From Symbiodinium sp. CCMP2592 (taxonomy: Eukaryota; Sar; Dinophyceae; Suessiales; Symbiodiniaceae), in NCBI GenBank assembly GCA_905221615.1, contig CAJNDT010000503.1, positions 62,001 to 126,000 of the forward strand: a stretch of 64,000 bases of DNA, written 5' to 3'. Of this stretch, positions 33,508 through 44,423 are shown piece after piece. Positions within the stretch are counted from its first letter, which is position 1. The number at the start of each line of letters is the position of its first letter. The notes under the pieces are model-generated. The model did not search any database and had not been told where the DNA came from. It was given only the letters and a program-made list of their open reading frames with translations. Position numbers and translations under genes: made by a program.

Positions 33508-34246
33508 AGGGAAGTCAAGGCTTGGGGCGCTTTGAGCTCAGTGAGCATGCCATCTATGTCCGGAGCCCTCGAGTGAAGTTCCAAGCGCAAGACGCCCGGA
33601 AGCCCAGATTCTTTGCAGAAAGCCTGAGGATTGCAACTCCTGCAATGCTCCTGAAGCTCCGATTTATATGCCACAAACACGACAATACCCGCAAGCTTGA
33701 GCCCTTAATTAGGTTTGGATTTGAAATCACGTTCACCCTGATGGCCTTGGGCGCCGCCTCCACCTTGACAAAAGAGCCCATCTTCATGGGTGGTGCCTGG
33801 CATCTTCCGAAACTTACTGTCCCTGGACCCTAAGGAACCTACCTTTTTAAGAGCCTCCTAATATATAAGTCCCTAAAAAGGGAAGTTATTTGGGGTTAAG
33901 GCTAAGGTCTGCCTAGCTTCTGTTGCCACAGGTTTCCGAAGCCTTAAAAAGACCTGACAAGCGCATCACACAAATGTTGGCCTCCGATTTCCAGCACAAC
34001 AAAAGTTTTAAATACAACAGCATGCAAAGCCACTACGAACGGCCACACATTCCGCAAACAATCTTGCCAGTGCAGAAAAATTACCGCAACGCAGTCTCGA
34101 AGCCCCCTACATCAAGAATGATGAACCACACCTACTACTCCTTCACCCCAGTCTAGTCACACCTGAAGATCTGCGGCCTTGCTTAGACCAAAACCTGAAC
34201 CCCCTCCATCCGACGTGAATGAAAATACTGCATTAGACTTAGAAGA
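33508..34246. other. Gene-free spacer between palindromic elements
   Basis: Nothing gene-like was seen. A weak inverted repeat (CCTTTTTAAG...CCTAAAAAGG) sits at about 33843-33885. Confidence 0.5.
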
Positions 34247-34350
34247 TACCTATAGTCTCCATTGTAGTTCCTTTTTGGGGTTACCTTTTAGGATCCGTAA
34301 TATAAAATTGGTTAAACCAAAAAAAGAACTACAATGGAGACTATAGGTAG
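34247..34350. mobile_element. MITE-like palindromic element, family P, copy 1
   Basis: About 104 bases. TACCTATAGTCTCCATTGTA is repeated as an inverted copy at the right end, the arms extending to ~37 bases with two or three mismatches. A second, more diverged copy lies at 35536-35649. Non-coding. Confidence 0.85.
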
Positions 34351-35535
34351 TCACCTCGAATGCTCTAAGCCGAAGGTCCAGGGCGAAGAGCCCTGGCGTG
34401 ATGAGGGTATGCAGTCGCCTTGAAGGTTTCGGAGCTCTCAAAGCAGCCCCACAAGAATGCATGCTGCATGAAGAACTAGTCGGCACTATGCGTCGTTCAT
34501 GAGGGCCCTAAACCCCCAGCCCCAAGCCGGAATCTTTTCAAGAAAGCAATGTCGCCTGCGTCAGGCTCGAAGAGGAGACCTTGTCCCTGGCAAGAGGGGC
34601 GCATTTGCATCCAAACCTCAAACCCTCGGCCACAAATCCTAAACCGTTGAAACCGCGCACCCTAAAACCCCACAGCCCAAAAAACGCTCCGCGCTGAAAC
34701 CCGAACCCCTGTCAGGGTAGGTGGATATCAGGGGTGTAGATTCTTAAAAGTCACATGGTGATCGTGTGGGGTTCGGGGGAGGCAATCTGCGGGGATCGCT
34801 TCAGGTGAGAAACTCTTCAGGAGTTTTGTTTGGAGATCAAAACGTAGACTCAAAGTCCAAATCTTAAACCCCGAAAACAAAACACACCTTTAGCCTGCAG
34901 CCAGACAAGCATTGCTTTTCAACACTAAGAAGCATTCCACAATCTACTCTCCATGACGGCTTTCGGGGAGGTTACCTTTGACCGGCCTCATGACCTAACA
35001 GATGCGCACTTCTCCGCTAGCATTGTCTTTGCCTTATGGTTGCGGGTTTTGGGGGACCGATGCCCGCTGTTCCCCTGCCTGATTACCCCCACGCCAGGAA
35101 ATCATCTTCCTGCCTCTGAGTTGTTCTATGCAGAAGGAGTATGACAATGATCCACGGGAATCACACCAAGCCATGTAAGCTAGTTAAACGGCGATGAGTC
35201 GGCGATGGCGGTTCGAATATGTACAAGGTTGGAAGGAACGAACAAGAGAACCAGATGATGTCTGGATGCATGCACATGTGTGTGTTAAGTTAGAGAAGCT
35301 ATGGGCACTATTTCACATCCCCGAATAGTAGGTTCTTCCATGTGGCTGGGCGAGGCATCCCAAATTTAACGCAGGCCCCGGTGTTGCGAAGAGGACAGTT
35401 GACCTCAAATTAAATTAGCCTGGACCACACAATACCCAAAACCCCAAACCGTGCTTGACAAAGCCCCCGTCGCCCGAAAAGTACCCAGGGCTCGACAGGC
35501 ACGAAACCTCAACCTGAGAGCCCTGACAGGGACTG
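34351..35535. other. Gene-free spacer
   Basis: Telomere-like units occur near 34620-34690. No ORF with recognisable content. Confidence 0.5.
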
Positions 35536-35649
35536 CCTGTAGTCTCCATTGTAGTTCCCTTTTTTGGTTAAGCCGTTTTATGGTTAGGATCCTATAATAG
35601 AGTTTTTTGGTTAACCCAAACAAGGAACCACAGTGGAGACTATATTAGG
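35536..35649. mobile_element. MITE-like palindromic element, family P, copy 2
   Basis: Left end CCTGTAGTCTCCATTGTAGT and right end with the complement of ACTATATTAGG share the TAGTCTCCAYTGTRGTTCC core with copy 1. Its arms are more diverged, so it is probably an older insertion or a different subfamily. Confidence 0.8.
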
Positions 35650-36932
35650 TAGAATCCTCAGGTTTACGATCTTTCAAGCACATTCCCCTCACCCTATAGC
35701 CCGGAGCCTATCTGCGGAAGCCCGCTAAGTTTAGGTCAGGGCTCCGTGTTGCGCGGGGATCATCCGGGGCGTAAAAGCCTGGACCTGAGAAGTGAATGGC
35801 TATGGAGACTTCACGGAAGCGTGGGTTCTTGAGTTTCAAGGCTTCGTGGGACATGTGCGGAGTTGGTGTGTAGGATGTTCTGAATCCACTCTGGGATTAT
35901 GAAGGCCATGCATTCGGACATCGCCACATGAGGGTCTGGGTTCGAAGCTGTTTTATGGGAAACTTCAAGAAACGTTGCATTTCGGCTCGCGGCTCGTTTG
36001 CACAGGAAAGATGGCTGCTGGCAGGAATCTGCAGAACAACTAGCAGAGCAGCAACACACCTTTGCTTGGCCTGGGGCCCCTGAGCTCTAAAGCAGAGGCA
36101 GATATTTGAGTCATCGAGGATGGGGCTTGTGAGGGGCTCAGGGTCCTGGAGGCTTCGGAGCTCTGGGTTAGGAGCCATCCGGATGGCTTGAGTGTATGTT
36201 GAAGAGCCTTGGGCCTGACTCCCTTTCAAAGGCTACAGCACAGAGCACAACACACTCCACATCTTAGCTATGCTAGCCGTAGTATGGGTCAGCCCAGAAG
36301 GACACAATGGGGAGTTTATAAACCTCCGCTATCATCAAGGGTCGAGGCACCATACTGGCTGGAAGATCGGGATCCATCCGAGTACCCATCGTCCATGTCG
36401 GCGTTCAAAAGTCAAGACTCAAGACACTGACACTTGCCAGCATCCACAGGTGGAGGATCAGGGATGATGAGAAACAATTTGGGAATGCCAAGGCAATCAA
36501 AATCTTTGCAGATGGCAGTGGCCACTGAGCATGGATTATGTGATTATGGGGTAGCCACCGATTGTCTAGCAAGAGAGGCGTCTCGCCTTGAGAGATTAGA
36601 CCGACAGAACGACCTGAAACTCTGCCTGTGGCCTGCAGGCTGGGCTTCAATAGAACAGGGTTTCAAGACATACTATACTAAGGAACCTAAGCGATAGTAC
36701 AATGTGCGAAATATCCAGGCTTCTGCATTCTGAGGGTCAACTTCTGCAATCCCCCACTAGCCACCACCAGCTTGCTTCACCAACAGTACCCTGAAGACTC
36801 GTGGCCGCGATTCCTCTGATGACAGACTGGAAGTCATAAGCCTGTGGCTCCTTTCTTGCTTGCTGACCTGCAACCCCTTTACGGCCCTAAACCCCGAAAG
36901 CCCCGACACCCTAAACGACCTAAACCCCATGA
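35650..36932. other. Gene-free spacer
   Basis: No supported gene. Short ORFs only, with no recognisable motifs. Confidence 0.5.
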
Positions 36933-37053
36933 CTGTCTGGTTCTTAGTAGGGTTAGTAGGGAATGGGGGAATGGATTCTGGAGACTACTATTGGGGATTA
37001 TATAGGGGCTACTATAGTGTCCATTCCCCCATTCCCTACTAAGCACCAGACAG
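36933..37053. mobile_element. MITE-like palindromic element, CTGTCTGG ends
   Basis: The left end CTGTCTGGTTCTTAGTAGGG and right end (complement CTGTCTGGTGCTTAGTAGGG) continue into GGGAATGGGGGAATGGA on both sides, giving arms of about 34 bases. The left arm carries an extra TTAGTAGGG, a small internal duplication. The core is ~45 bases. Confidence 0.85.
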
Positions 37054-38729
37054 ATTCGTGGGTGCGCGAATCGTGCTCCACACGAATTCGGGTTTAGGGT
37101 TTACCGGGTGTAGGGGTTAGAAAGTAGGAACGAGGTCATGCAATGAATTTTGAAGAGCATGGCTGCTATGCTGCTATAGCTCGTGCAAGGGAGCAGGGAT
37201 GCCAAAGCTTTCCGAGTCGAAAGTCCGGTTCGTGGAGAGATTCGGCAGCTTTCGAGCCTTGCAGTGTAGGATCCAGAGAACCGGCTTCCAAGACCCCACG
37301 CCCTAAATCCTGAAGGGGATGTTGCGCACGTTCCCTACCTTAAACAGCCTAACAGCCGCACTTAGCGCGGAGTTGCGTTATTTCAGCCTGTCTGTTGCGA
37401 AGTTGCCGGAAGGTGATGATTGCAACGACCTACAGGCTTAGTACTTAGGCTTTGACATCAAACCCTAAACCCCAAACTCTAAATCACCATCTCAAGACTC
37501 GCATCCGAGCTGCTGTTTGTCCTCGCGCTGGCTCTTTGCAATCGATACGATCTCACAATCGCTTAAATCCAGGAGAGAATGGTGGTTCCCGGAACTTCCA
37601 AATACATTCAAAGCCGAATGCGATGAGCAGTTACGAACCCTAGTGGAACGCCTGTGATTCCTTAGATGTAGTCGAGGACTCTGGGAGACCCGGGTGTGCT
37701 CTAGGGTGCGGGATCTAGGGAAACCTTCAGTGAGAAACTTTTTCGGTTCGAGCACACAAGCATTAGCAGGCTCCCGCATGCAAAGCTGCAAGAAAGCATC
37801 CTAACCAACGCGGAAAAGGTTGGGAATATGCGATACAAAGATCACATGCAACAGTATTGATGTCAGCGACACGAGATTGAAGCTCCAACAACATTATGGA
37901 TCTGGCGACTACGGATAATCTCACTGGCTTTTGGGAATTCCGGTGTGGTGCAGACTCTCCTTTGGCACTGGCTGTAAAACGAGCATAAACGCTGAACTCC
38001 GAAATGCAAGTTAGTACCGCACTCCCAGATCCCGAACCACGAGCATTGATTGTATCATAGCTTGTTACTCTTTAGCAGAAGCTAGCATCAGCTAGAACAT
38101 CTTAGATACAGCGACGAGAAACTGACGAGATATTTGATTGACATTATTCAGACATGTTCCGATTGGTCACGCAGCCTTGGACTTTGTTGACATTCGTACT
38201 GTAGTGCACGTGTTGTTGTTGTTGCTGGTGGTGCTTGTCGTGGTAATGGCAGAGGCAGCGGCGACGACGGGAGTGGTAGTCTTAGTCTGGGTCTCTGTTT
38301 TGCTCGTTTTGTCGTTGTCAAATGTTGCTGTCGATGATGCAGCTGGCGTTGTCGTCCGCGCTGCGATTGCGCCAATTGTCATATGCGGTTTCTGTGTTGG
38401 CTAAACTCGATGCACTCTAATAGTCCTTGTTGGCAAAAGCACTTTTGTCGCAAATGCCCACTTAAGTGTATCGAGTCTGAGCATGCGAGTCTCTGATGCC
38501 GATGAAGAGCATGATGCGGGCTAGATTTTTTGTTGACGATGCTGCTGACGGGCATTCAGCACTGGCAGCTATGAAGGTGATAGTGATGACGATGCGATGT
38601 GCTACATCGTGGCGACTCATGTGTGCTACAGTCAGACAACCCGAAGTTTGGAAGGCATAAATGCCCGGCCCCTCAACTCTAAACCCTGTAACCCTGCACC
38701 CTAAACCCCTATCCCCGAAACCCTTCACA
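37054..38729. other. Gene-free region left of element 2
   Basis: It contains a triplet-rich stretch at about 38200-38350 (GTT, GTC and GCG triplets) and telomere-like units at about 38680-38730, which abut the 3' end of element 2. No gene was recognised. Confidence 0.55.
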
Positions 38730-38902
38730 GGACGGGTCAAAGTCAATGGAAGTCTTGGGCAAGGCCCTGGACCTTGGCATACCAGGCGCTTTCAGCTGAC
38801 AGCTTAGAAGGCTGCAGGTCTTGTCAATATAAGGGCCTTTTTTCTCGGCGGATTGCCAGTCGACAGACGCATCCGTAGCAATGAATTCGGTGAAACGGGA
38901 AT

Positions 38903-41900
38903 CTACTGGATACGCTTCCACCAGAAACTACGCGTTCCTGCTCGTGGCGGTTCTCGTGTGCGAGTGTGGATATCACTGCACACCCATGCCGCAAACGCGG
39001 GGTTCTGCGGAGGCTGAACCAGTAGGGAGATCGGGGCATCTTCCCCTAGCGCGCTGAGCAGTTCAGCGCGCGTAGGCTGGGCTGGGCCGTATGCCTGTAA
39101 CACCGGTTGGTTGGCATCAAAGGCCTGCCAACAACCCGTACGTAGGCGCTTTTGATGCGCGCGGTCTGCCTGCTCAATGGCGCGCACGGCCGGTAAATCC
39201 AACGGCGGCATCAGAAGATGTACCCGGGCAAGACAGCGAGGGACACTCTTAAGATGGTTTTGTGCACGGGGAATGGTGTGGAAGTGCTTGAGACAGGCGA
39301 GGCAAGTAGCGTGAGGCGCGAAAAGACGCTTGGGAGCTGGCAGGCCATGGCGGCGAACGATGTGGACACTCAGGTGTTTCTTGAGCGGAAAGCTGGCAGA
39401 GCAGAACGGGCATTGAAAGTCGGCCTCAGCAGGCGGAGGAGAGGGTGACAGCTGCCCAGTCGGCTCGGCATGAAGTCGTGCCCAGCGATCGAAGTCGGCA
39501 AAATAAATGCGTGTGGCAGCATTGATCTGCCGGCGCCACCATGTGCGATCCTGGAGCATAGCCTCAGTCAAAGCAAGCAAGGGGCAGGGGGAGTCCAATA
39601 CTAGTTTCGCTGCGGGGCAATACATGGCCACATACTCAATATCACCCTTGAGCATGGCCAGCCATGAGCGCTCTGGAGAGGACTCCCACTGGAGCCACCA
39701 TAAATGCAGGAGGGTCTGGGGTCCATGCTCTAAAACCCGAAGGTATAGACTGGCCCTGGCCTTGGCAAGTGCAAGAGGGGGAGCAAGTGCTTGGGCCTGC
39801 CTCAGGACTTCGTATGAGTGGATCTTGCGGGCGGAAGACGACCGTGGTTGCAAGGCCTTCCAGATGGAAGTATACAATCTGGCCCACAATCGCCACTGGT
39901 AGGCGACGTGCAGCTCCATAGTTGCAGAGCCGTAAGTGAACTTGGTGGCAACAAGCGAACCAAGAAGTGTACGCCGCAGCGGGAGTGGGATACTGGGATT
40001 GCCAAAGAGGGTACCCCGCAGTGGGCGCAAAGTCCAGGTACACTGCGAGTAACGGTAATAAATCTCGGGGAGCAGGGATGCAGAGCAGGTAACGATCCCG
40101 CCGAGATGCTTGTATGCCTGGACAGCAGGCAGATGCACCACACACCCAGTAACACCGTCATGAACGGGTATGGCATGGGAGTAAGCAGCGCCAGAAGGCG
40201 GCGGGTCACACACGCCGGCAAATAAGACGGCAGGCGGCAGAAGTGCCGCGGTTTTGTCGACGGCAAAGGAAAGCTGCATACCGATGGAGGTGGCATGGGT
40301 AAGAAAGGCCGAAGTGGTGGCGCGAACCTTGCTCACAACCTGAGGAGGATTCGCTGCTGACATCATGGCAGCGAAATCGTCAGCCCATGAGGCGGGCGGC
40401 AAATCCCGGGCTTCAGCTAGCCCGTCGACTGGCAGGCGTGTGGCGCAGGGAGGCAGCACCGTAACAAGGGCTTCCCGCTGCAAGGAAGTCTGCACAGAAC
40501 GGATATAGGCGCTGAAACTCAGGGCAAAGAAAACGTCTGCTAGCGGATCGCCAGGGCGGACGCCCGCTGCGGTGGCGACTAACTCCGCGTGCTGGTCGAG
40601 CCTAAACCACGTCCCACGGAATAACTCGCGTGTGATAGCCTCGAGATGCAGGGAGCCACCACCGTCTGCAATGTGGTTGAGACTAGTCAGGTGGTCACGG
40701 AGCTCTTCGAGGGCCGCAGGCGGTACTCCAAGCTTGTGAAAGAGAGACCTGATGACAGAGTCATCTGGAGTGGCGCTGGTAAGGGTCTCTCGCACTACTT
40801 GGTAGTAGGCCGCACGAACATCAAAAAATACAACGGCTGGGTGCTCACCAAGGGCATGAGCGTGCGCTTGGAAACTACGCACAGCAGTGGCTATTGAGTC
40901 CACCCCTACCCCTGGGTGGACTCCGCCCATGAGGTCATGTCCAACTCGCCGGAGGAGGGGTGTGATGCGCTTTCTCAGGCTTTTGTGCAACAGCTTCCCC
41001 GGCACGCTAGATAGGAGAATGCTCCGATACTTGTCACACTCGAAGGCGGCGGACGCTTTCTTCGCTAATGTCATCAAAGCTCCTCCTTTGAACTCAATAG
41101 GCTCACGCAGGGTAAGCAAGCTTTTGACGAAAAGAGGTAGCAGCTGGCGCGCAGCCGTCGGTACCGCTAACTTGACACCGTCCGGGCCAGCAGCTTTGCC
41201 TCTCTTGAGTTGGAGCACCGACCCTTCTAGTTCACCGAGAGAGGGAAGCAGAAGGGGATCAAAAGCCGGCACGACAGAGGAACGGTGTTGACCATCCGCC
41301 GCGAATTGCTGGGCATAGGCGGAGGGAGTAACAGTTTCGCCGCATTCCTGGGCGGCGAAATGGCCGTTCCACCGAGCAGCACGCTCCGCTCTGGTGGTAG
41401 CCAATTCGCCGTTAGCGAGTGCTACCGCTGGGAGCGGCGTGAAGCGTGACCGCTTAGCCGATGCAGCCTTGGGAAAGGCCTTCCGGACACAGTGGTAGAG
41501 ATGGCGCGGATCACGCATATCTGCCTGTCCAACCTCAGAGACAAGTTTCTCGAGGTAGCGGCAGCGATCAGTCTTGACAGCCTGGCGAACATCGGTGCCA
41601 AGCCGGTTGAGTTGACCCCATGTAACGGCAAGTCGTTGATTGGCTTGTTTAACCCAGTGCCATGTAGCAGCAACATCAGTGGCAGTAAGCCGTGAACCTG
41701 CTCTAGAGTGGGTAAAAGCAGCAAACGCGGTGACAAGAAGGCGCCGTTGGAGCTCCTTTTCCGCGACCCTTAGGGCTAAGCGAGTGTCCTTGCGGGCTCT
41801 GATAACACCAAGCGTATGTGCGGTGAGGAAGCTCTGTTGGGGTCTGGCAGGGGAATGGGGCTGGACACTACGCCCGGCAGCCGTCCAGACCCGCACAAAA

Positions 41901-42844
41901 GAAGCAAAATGACTGTCAACGTCCGCAGTCCAGGCAACAAGTGGGGCAGAGTGCACGGCCTGGGAAAAAGCTTGCCGATCCACATCGGGGTCAAGGTCAT
42001 TGGGGCGACAGGCTATCCGACGAAAGGCATCGGCGGTATGTGACCGACCCTCTCGTGCAAAAGTGCACTCAAGGATGACAGGTAGATGGTCGCACCGTCT
42101 CTGCAGAGCCTCAAAGGTGTGCCACACCCGAGAACGACAAACAAAACGGGCCCAGGACTGGGGAATGCCAATATAGTCGATGCGGTGCTGGTCTCCGTGA
42201 GGGGATTGCCATGTCCATGAAGCGCCATTGTGCGCTTCCGGGAAGGTAGCTGGAAGCCACAACCCATTGCGCAGAAGGAAGCTGTGAAAGTGGGCAGCGG
42301 CAGGGGTCTCGGTTTCTGCATGATGCGACCCAACAGCTTCGCTCTCAAGGCTACCTAGGCGGGAGTTAGCGTCAGCTAGCAACAGGATTGGGACATCCTT
42401 GGGCAGGCGGCCTAAATCCTGGGTCCTGGCAGCCCAGAAGGCATGAAGGATGCCATGTTCGTCTTGCGGGTCCGAAGGTGCATGCACAACAAGGACCCCG
42501 AGGCGCAGATATGGTGCCTCAACACAGACGACAAGATGTCGAGGAGAGGTTGCTGAGACTGTGCAATGCTGTGGTTCCAGGCAAAGAGGCTTACCGGCAA
42601 CAGTTGCATATGGAATATCCTTACTGATCCAGAGGGCACATCCGTAGTTACCGGCCTCGTTAGCCCCTGAATGGAGCAAAATGTGTGTCCGGTCTGGCAG
42701 CTGGGCGGTATCCTGTACCCTTGTCTCTTGTAGGCCAGCGAAGAGTACACTCTGTGATTGCAGCTGGCGCAGAATCACGTACATGTCGGCGGCCAAAAAT
42801 ACGGAGACCGGCGTGCACCTTGGCCTGTCTTTTGGCATGGGCAC
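38903..42844 (-). CDS. Element 2 ORF4: endonuclease-reverse transcriptase-zinc finger protein
   Basis: 1313 residues as an open frame. Residues 30-260 are most of an AP-type endonuclease: LQETR (Glu40), HAPS (His121), ADAN (Asp158/Asn160), RIDY (Asp223) and CDH (Asp252/His253). The first strand (TFNVLTL) lies in the preceding frame, so initiation at this ATG would lose it. The RT has KRGKAAGPDGVKLAV, motif A FFDVRAAYYQV, motif B RPGDPLADVFFALSF and WADD (820-823). Two fingers follow: CPFCSASFPLKKHLSVH (C2H2), then CLACLKHFHTIPRAQNHLK. The protein nicks target DNA and copies element RNA. It is a homologue of the element 1 enzyme and has no internal stop. Confidence 0.95.
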   Translation of the reverse strand: MPMPKDRPRCTPVSVFLAADMYVILRQLQSQSVLFAGLQETRVQDTAQLPDRTHILLHSGANEAGNYGCALWISKDIPYATVAGKPLCLEPQHCTVSATSPRHLVVCVEAPYLRLGVLVVHAPSDPQDEHGILHAFWAARTQDLGRLPKDVPILLLADANSRLGSLESEAVGSHHAETETPAAAHFHSFLLRNGLWLPATFPEAHNGASWTWQSPHGDQHRIDYIGIPQSWARFVCRSRVWHTFEALQRRCDHLPVILECTFAREGRSHTADAFRRIACRPNDLDPDVDRQAFSQAVHSAPLVAWTADVDSHFASFVRVWTAAGRSVQPHSPARPQQSFLTAHTLGVIRARKDTRLALRVAEKELQRRLLVTAFAAFTHSRAGSRLTATDVAATWHWVKQANQRLAVTWGQLNRLGTDVRQAVKTDRCRYLEKLVSEVGQADMRDPRHLYHCVRKAFPKAASAKRSRFTPLPAVALANGELATTRAERAARWNGHFAAQECGETVTPSAYAQQFAADGQHRSSVVPAFDPLLLPSLGELEGSVLQLKRGKAAGPDGVKLAVPTAARQLLPLFVKSLLTLREPIEFKGGALMTLAKKASAAFECDKYRSILLSSVPGKLLHKSLRKRITPLLRRVGHDLMGGVHPGVGVDSIATAVRSFQAHAHALGEHPAVVFFDVRAAYYQVVRETLTSATPDDSVIRSLFHKLGVPPAALEELRDHLTSLNHIADGGGSLHLEAITRELFRGTWFRLDQHAELVATAAGVRPGDPLADVFFALSFSAYIRSVQTSLQREALVTVLPPCATRLPVDGLAEARDLPPASWADDFAAMMSAANPPQVVSKVRATTSAFLTHATSIGMQLSFAVDKTAALLPPAVLFAGVCDPPPSGAAYSHAIPVHDGVTGCVVHLPAVQAYKHLGGIVTCSASLLPEIYYRYSQCTWTLRPLRGTLFGNPSIPLPLRRTLLGSLVATKFTYGSATMELHVAYQWRLWARLYTSIWKALQPRSSSARKIHSYEVLRQAQALAPPLALAKARASLYLRVLEHGPQTLLHLWWLQWESSPERSWLAMLKGDIEYVAMYCPAAKLVLDSPCPLLALTEAMLQDRTWWRRQINAATRIYFADFDRWARLHAEPTGQLSPSPPPAEADFQCPFCSASFPLKKHLSVHIVRRHGLPAPKRLFAPHATCLACLKHFHTIPRAQNHLKSVPRCLARVHLLMPPLDLPAVRAIEQADRAHQKRLRTGCWQAFDANQPVLQAYGPAQPTRAELLSALGEDAPISLLVQPPQNPAFAAWVCSDIHTRTREPPRAGTRSFWWKRIQ

Positions 42845-44423
42845 TCTCTAGGAGAGTCAAGACATTGAAGGTCACCGCGGTGATATGATATCGGACAGAT
42901 TGTGGCGGCTGATCCTGTGAGCGCACAACCCCACATCGAGGTGGCGGTCGGGGCTCAGGAGCGAGAGCTTGAAGCCGCCGTGCTTCAGACTCGAACGCAA
43001 AAAGCGTGGGAAGGTCTGGGGCAGCTATATGAGCAAGCCAAGCCCAATCAAACAGCTTATGTGCAACGAGGCAGCCAGGCCATTCAGGCAGGACACGTTC
43101 ATCGATCGGGGGGATCTGTCTGCGGGTGTACTTGGCAAGTGCGTCACTAAGCTCATTACCTAGCACACCTTGGTGTCCCGGGGTGTAATCAGAGGTAAGG
43201 GTAACACGGGTCTCAGCAATGTGCCGGAGGGCCACAGTAACATGGCTAAGGCACGGGCCGCCGGTGACTCCTGACACTCGAGAAGGCAGCGCATGGGCGA
43301 AAGTACCCTCCCCTGCGGCGGTGCAATCATAGTGGAGGTGAACAGGACAGCAGAAGGTGGGGCCATGTTCAATAATCCACGTTAGTGCCCAAGCGATGCC
43401 AAGCAACTCGCTAGTAAGCGGTGAGTCATCCGATTCGCCCAGAAAAAACCTGGTGAAAGGGGCAACAGCAGTACCCGCGGCAAAGCCGTAGAAATACCAG
43501 GTGCCAGCGGTCTCGACCCAGACATTGAATGCCCAGCCGCAGGGTGCACTTGCAAGGGGCTCATGCTTGCCACAAGCGGAACCGTCTGTATAGACGTGTA
43601 CGCTAGTAGCTGCGTTGCTGCCGCTGGCACCGTTGGTGTGCCAATAGGCAAAAGTTGGGATCGCCGCTTTGACCTCTGGGGAGGTATCAGGGGCGGTGCA
43701 TAGGGGCCGTAAATCATTGTCAAGCCAATCCGGATCACTGGCGGCAGCGACAGCTGGGACGAGGGTCTGAAGCTCCAGGCAGTCCGTTTGGTAGTCCGTG
43801 AGCGGCACGGCCTCAGCGAGCTGGATGACACGCTCGGGTCTATCAGGAGACCCTTTGGAATGCGCAACGCAGCTGCAAGACGCTGCGGCGGGGGCTGCGT
43901 GTGCACAGTGCTCAAAAAGAGTCTCGAGCAAAGTAGAGGCGAGAAAGGCCCAGGTACTGTCTCGCTCCGCAGCGAGGTCAAGAAGGGTAGGCAGGCCGAG
44001 GGCTATGCCGGGGCGCGGCCGGGTCTGTGCAAGGGGCGGCGCTCCTGAGACAGACTCGGAGTCTGTAAGGGGGGGAACCCCGTGTGCAACAGTGTAGCGG
44101 TCCAAGCCGAGGACATCCGCAGCAGTGGTATCGAGAGGAGCACCTGGCAAACTGGGAACTGTGGGGCTGCATGCAGGCCGCCGCGTTCGACACGGCGTGG
44201 CGACAGGGCGGATGGCAGGACCAATGGCAAAGGCGAGGCCCAAACCGCAGGGAGGTAGTCCAATGTCACCAGGTGTGGTATCGGTGGGTGCAGCGGTAAC
44301 AACAGGTATTGTGACGGCGGCAAGCAGGAGAAGGACGAGGAGAGGCGGCCAGCCTGGGTGTCTCCCGGGCACCAAAAGCACGCACAATGGCGAGCGAGCA
44401 GGAAATAAGTCGCAAACCACCAT
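42660..44423 (-). CDS. Element 2 ORF3: membrane segment, RNase H and start of endonuclease
   Basis: 587 residues. Residues ~23-45 are a strong hydrophobic segment ending VVTAAP after a GRHPGW motif, resembling a signal or anchor. Type I RNase H occupies about 274-432 with Asp280 (VYTDGS), Glu339 (TSELLGIAWAL), Asp366 (HYDCTAAG), His417 (TPGHQG) and Asp427 (NELSDAL), the complete catalytic set. Near residue 518 the AP-endonuclease begins (ITAVTFNVLTLLE), then the frame runs out of homology and ORF4 takes over one base further on. Element 1 has RNase H and endonuclease in one continuous frame, so ORF3 and ORF4 represent one ancestral protein split by an indel or joined by frameshifting. Confidence 0.88.
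   Translation of the reverse strand: MVVCDLFPARSPLCVLLVPGRHPGWPPLLVLLLLAAVTIPVVTAAPTDTTPGDIGLPPCGLGLAFAIGPAIRPVATPCRTRRPACSPTVPSLPGAPLDTTAADVLGLDRYTVAHGVPPLTDSESVSGAPPLAQTRPRPGIALGLPTLLDLAAERDSTWAFLASTLLETLFEHCAHAAPAAASCSCVAHSKGSPDRPERVIQLAEAVPLTDYQTDCLELQTLVPAVAAASDPDWLDNDLRPLCTAPDTSPEVKAAIPTFAYWHTNGASGSNAATSVHVYTDGSACGKHEPLASAPCGWAFNVWVETAGTWYFYGFAAGTAVAPFTRFFLGESDDSPLTSELLGIAWALTWIIEHGPTFCCPVHLHYDCTAAGEGTFAHALPSRVSGVTGGPCLSHVTVALRHIAETRVTLTSDYTPGHQGVLGNELSDALAKYTRRQIPPIDERVLPEWPGCLVAHKLFDWAWLAHIAAPDLPTLFAFESEARRLQALAPEPRPPPRCGVVRSQDQPPQSVRYHITAVTFNVLTLLESAHAKRQAKVHAGLRIFGRRHVRDSAPAAITECTLRWPTRDKGTGYRPAARPDTHFAPFRG

Noticed and set aside
38709..38921. 70-codon frame after the ORF4 stop, possible continuation of ORF4
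   Set aside because: No similarity to the element 1 C-terminal domain could be seen; it is more likely 3' UTR.
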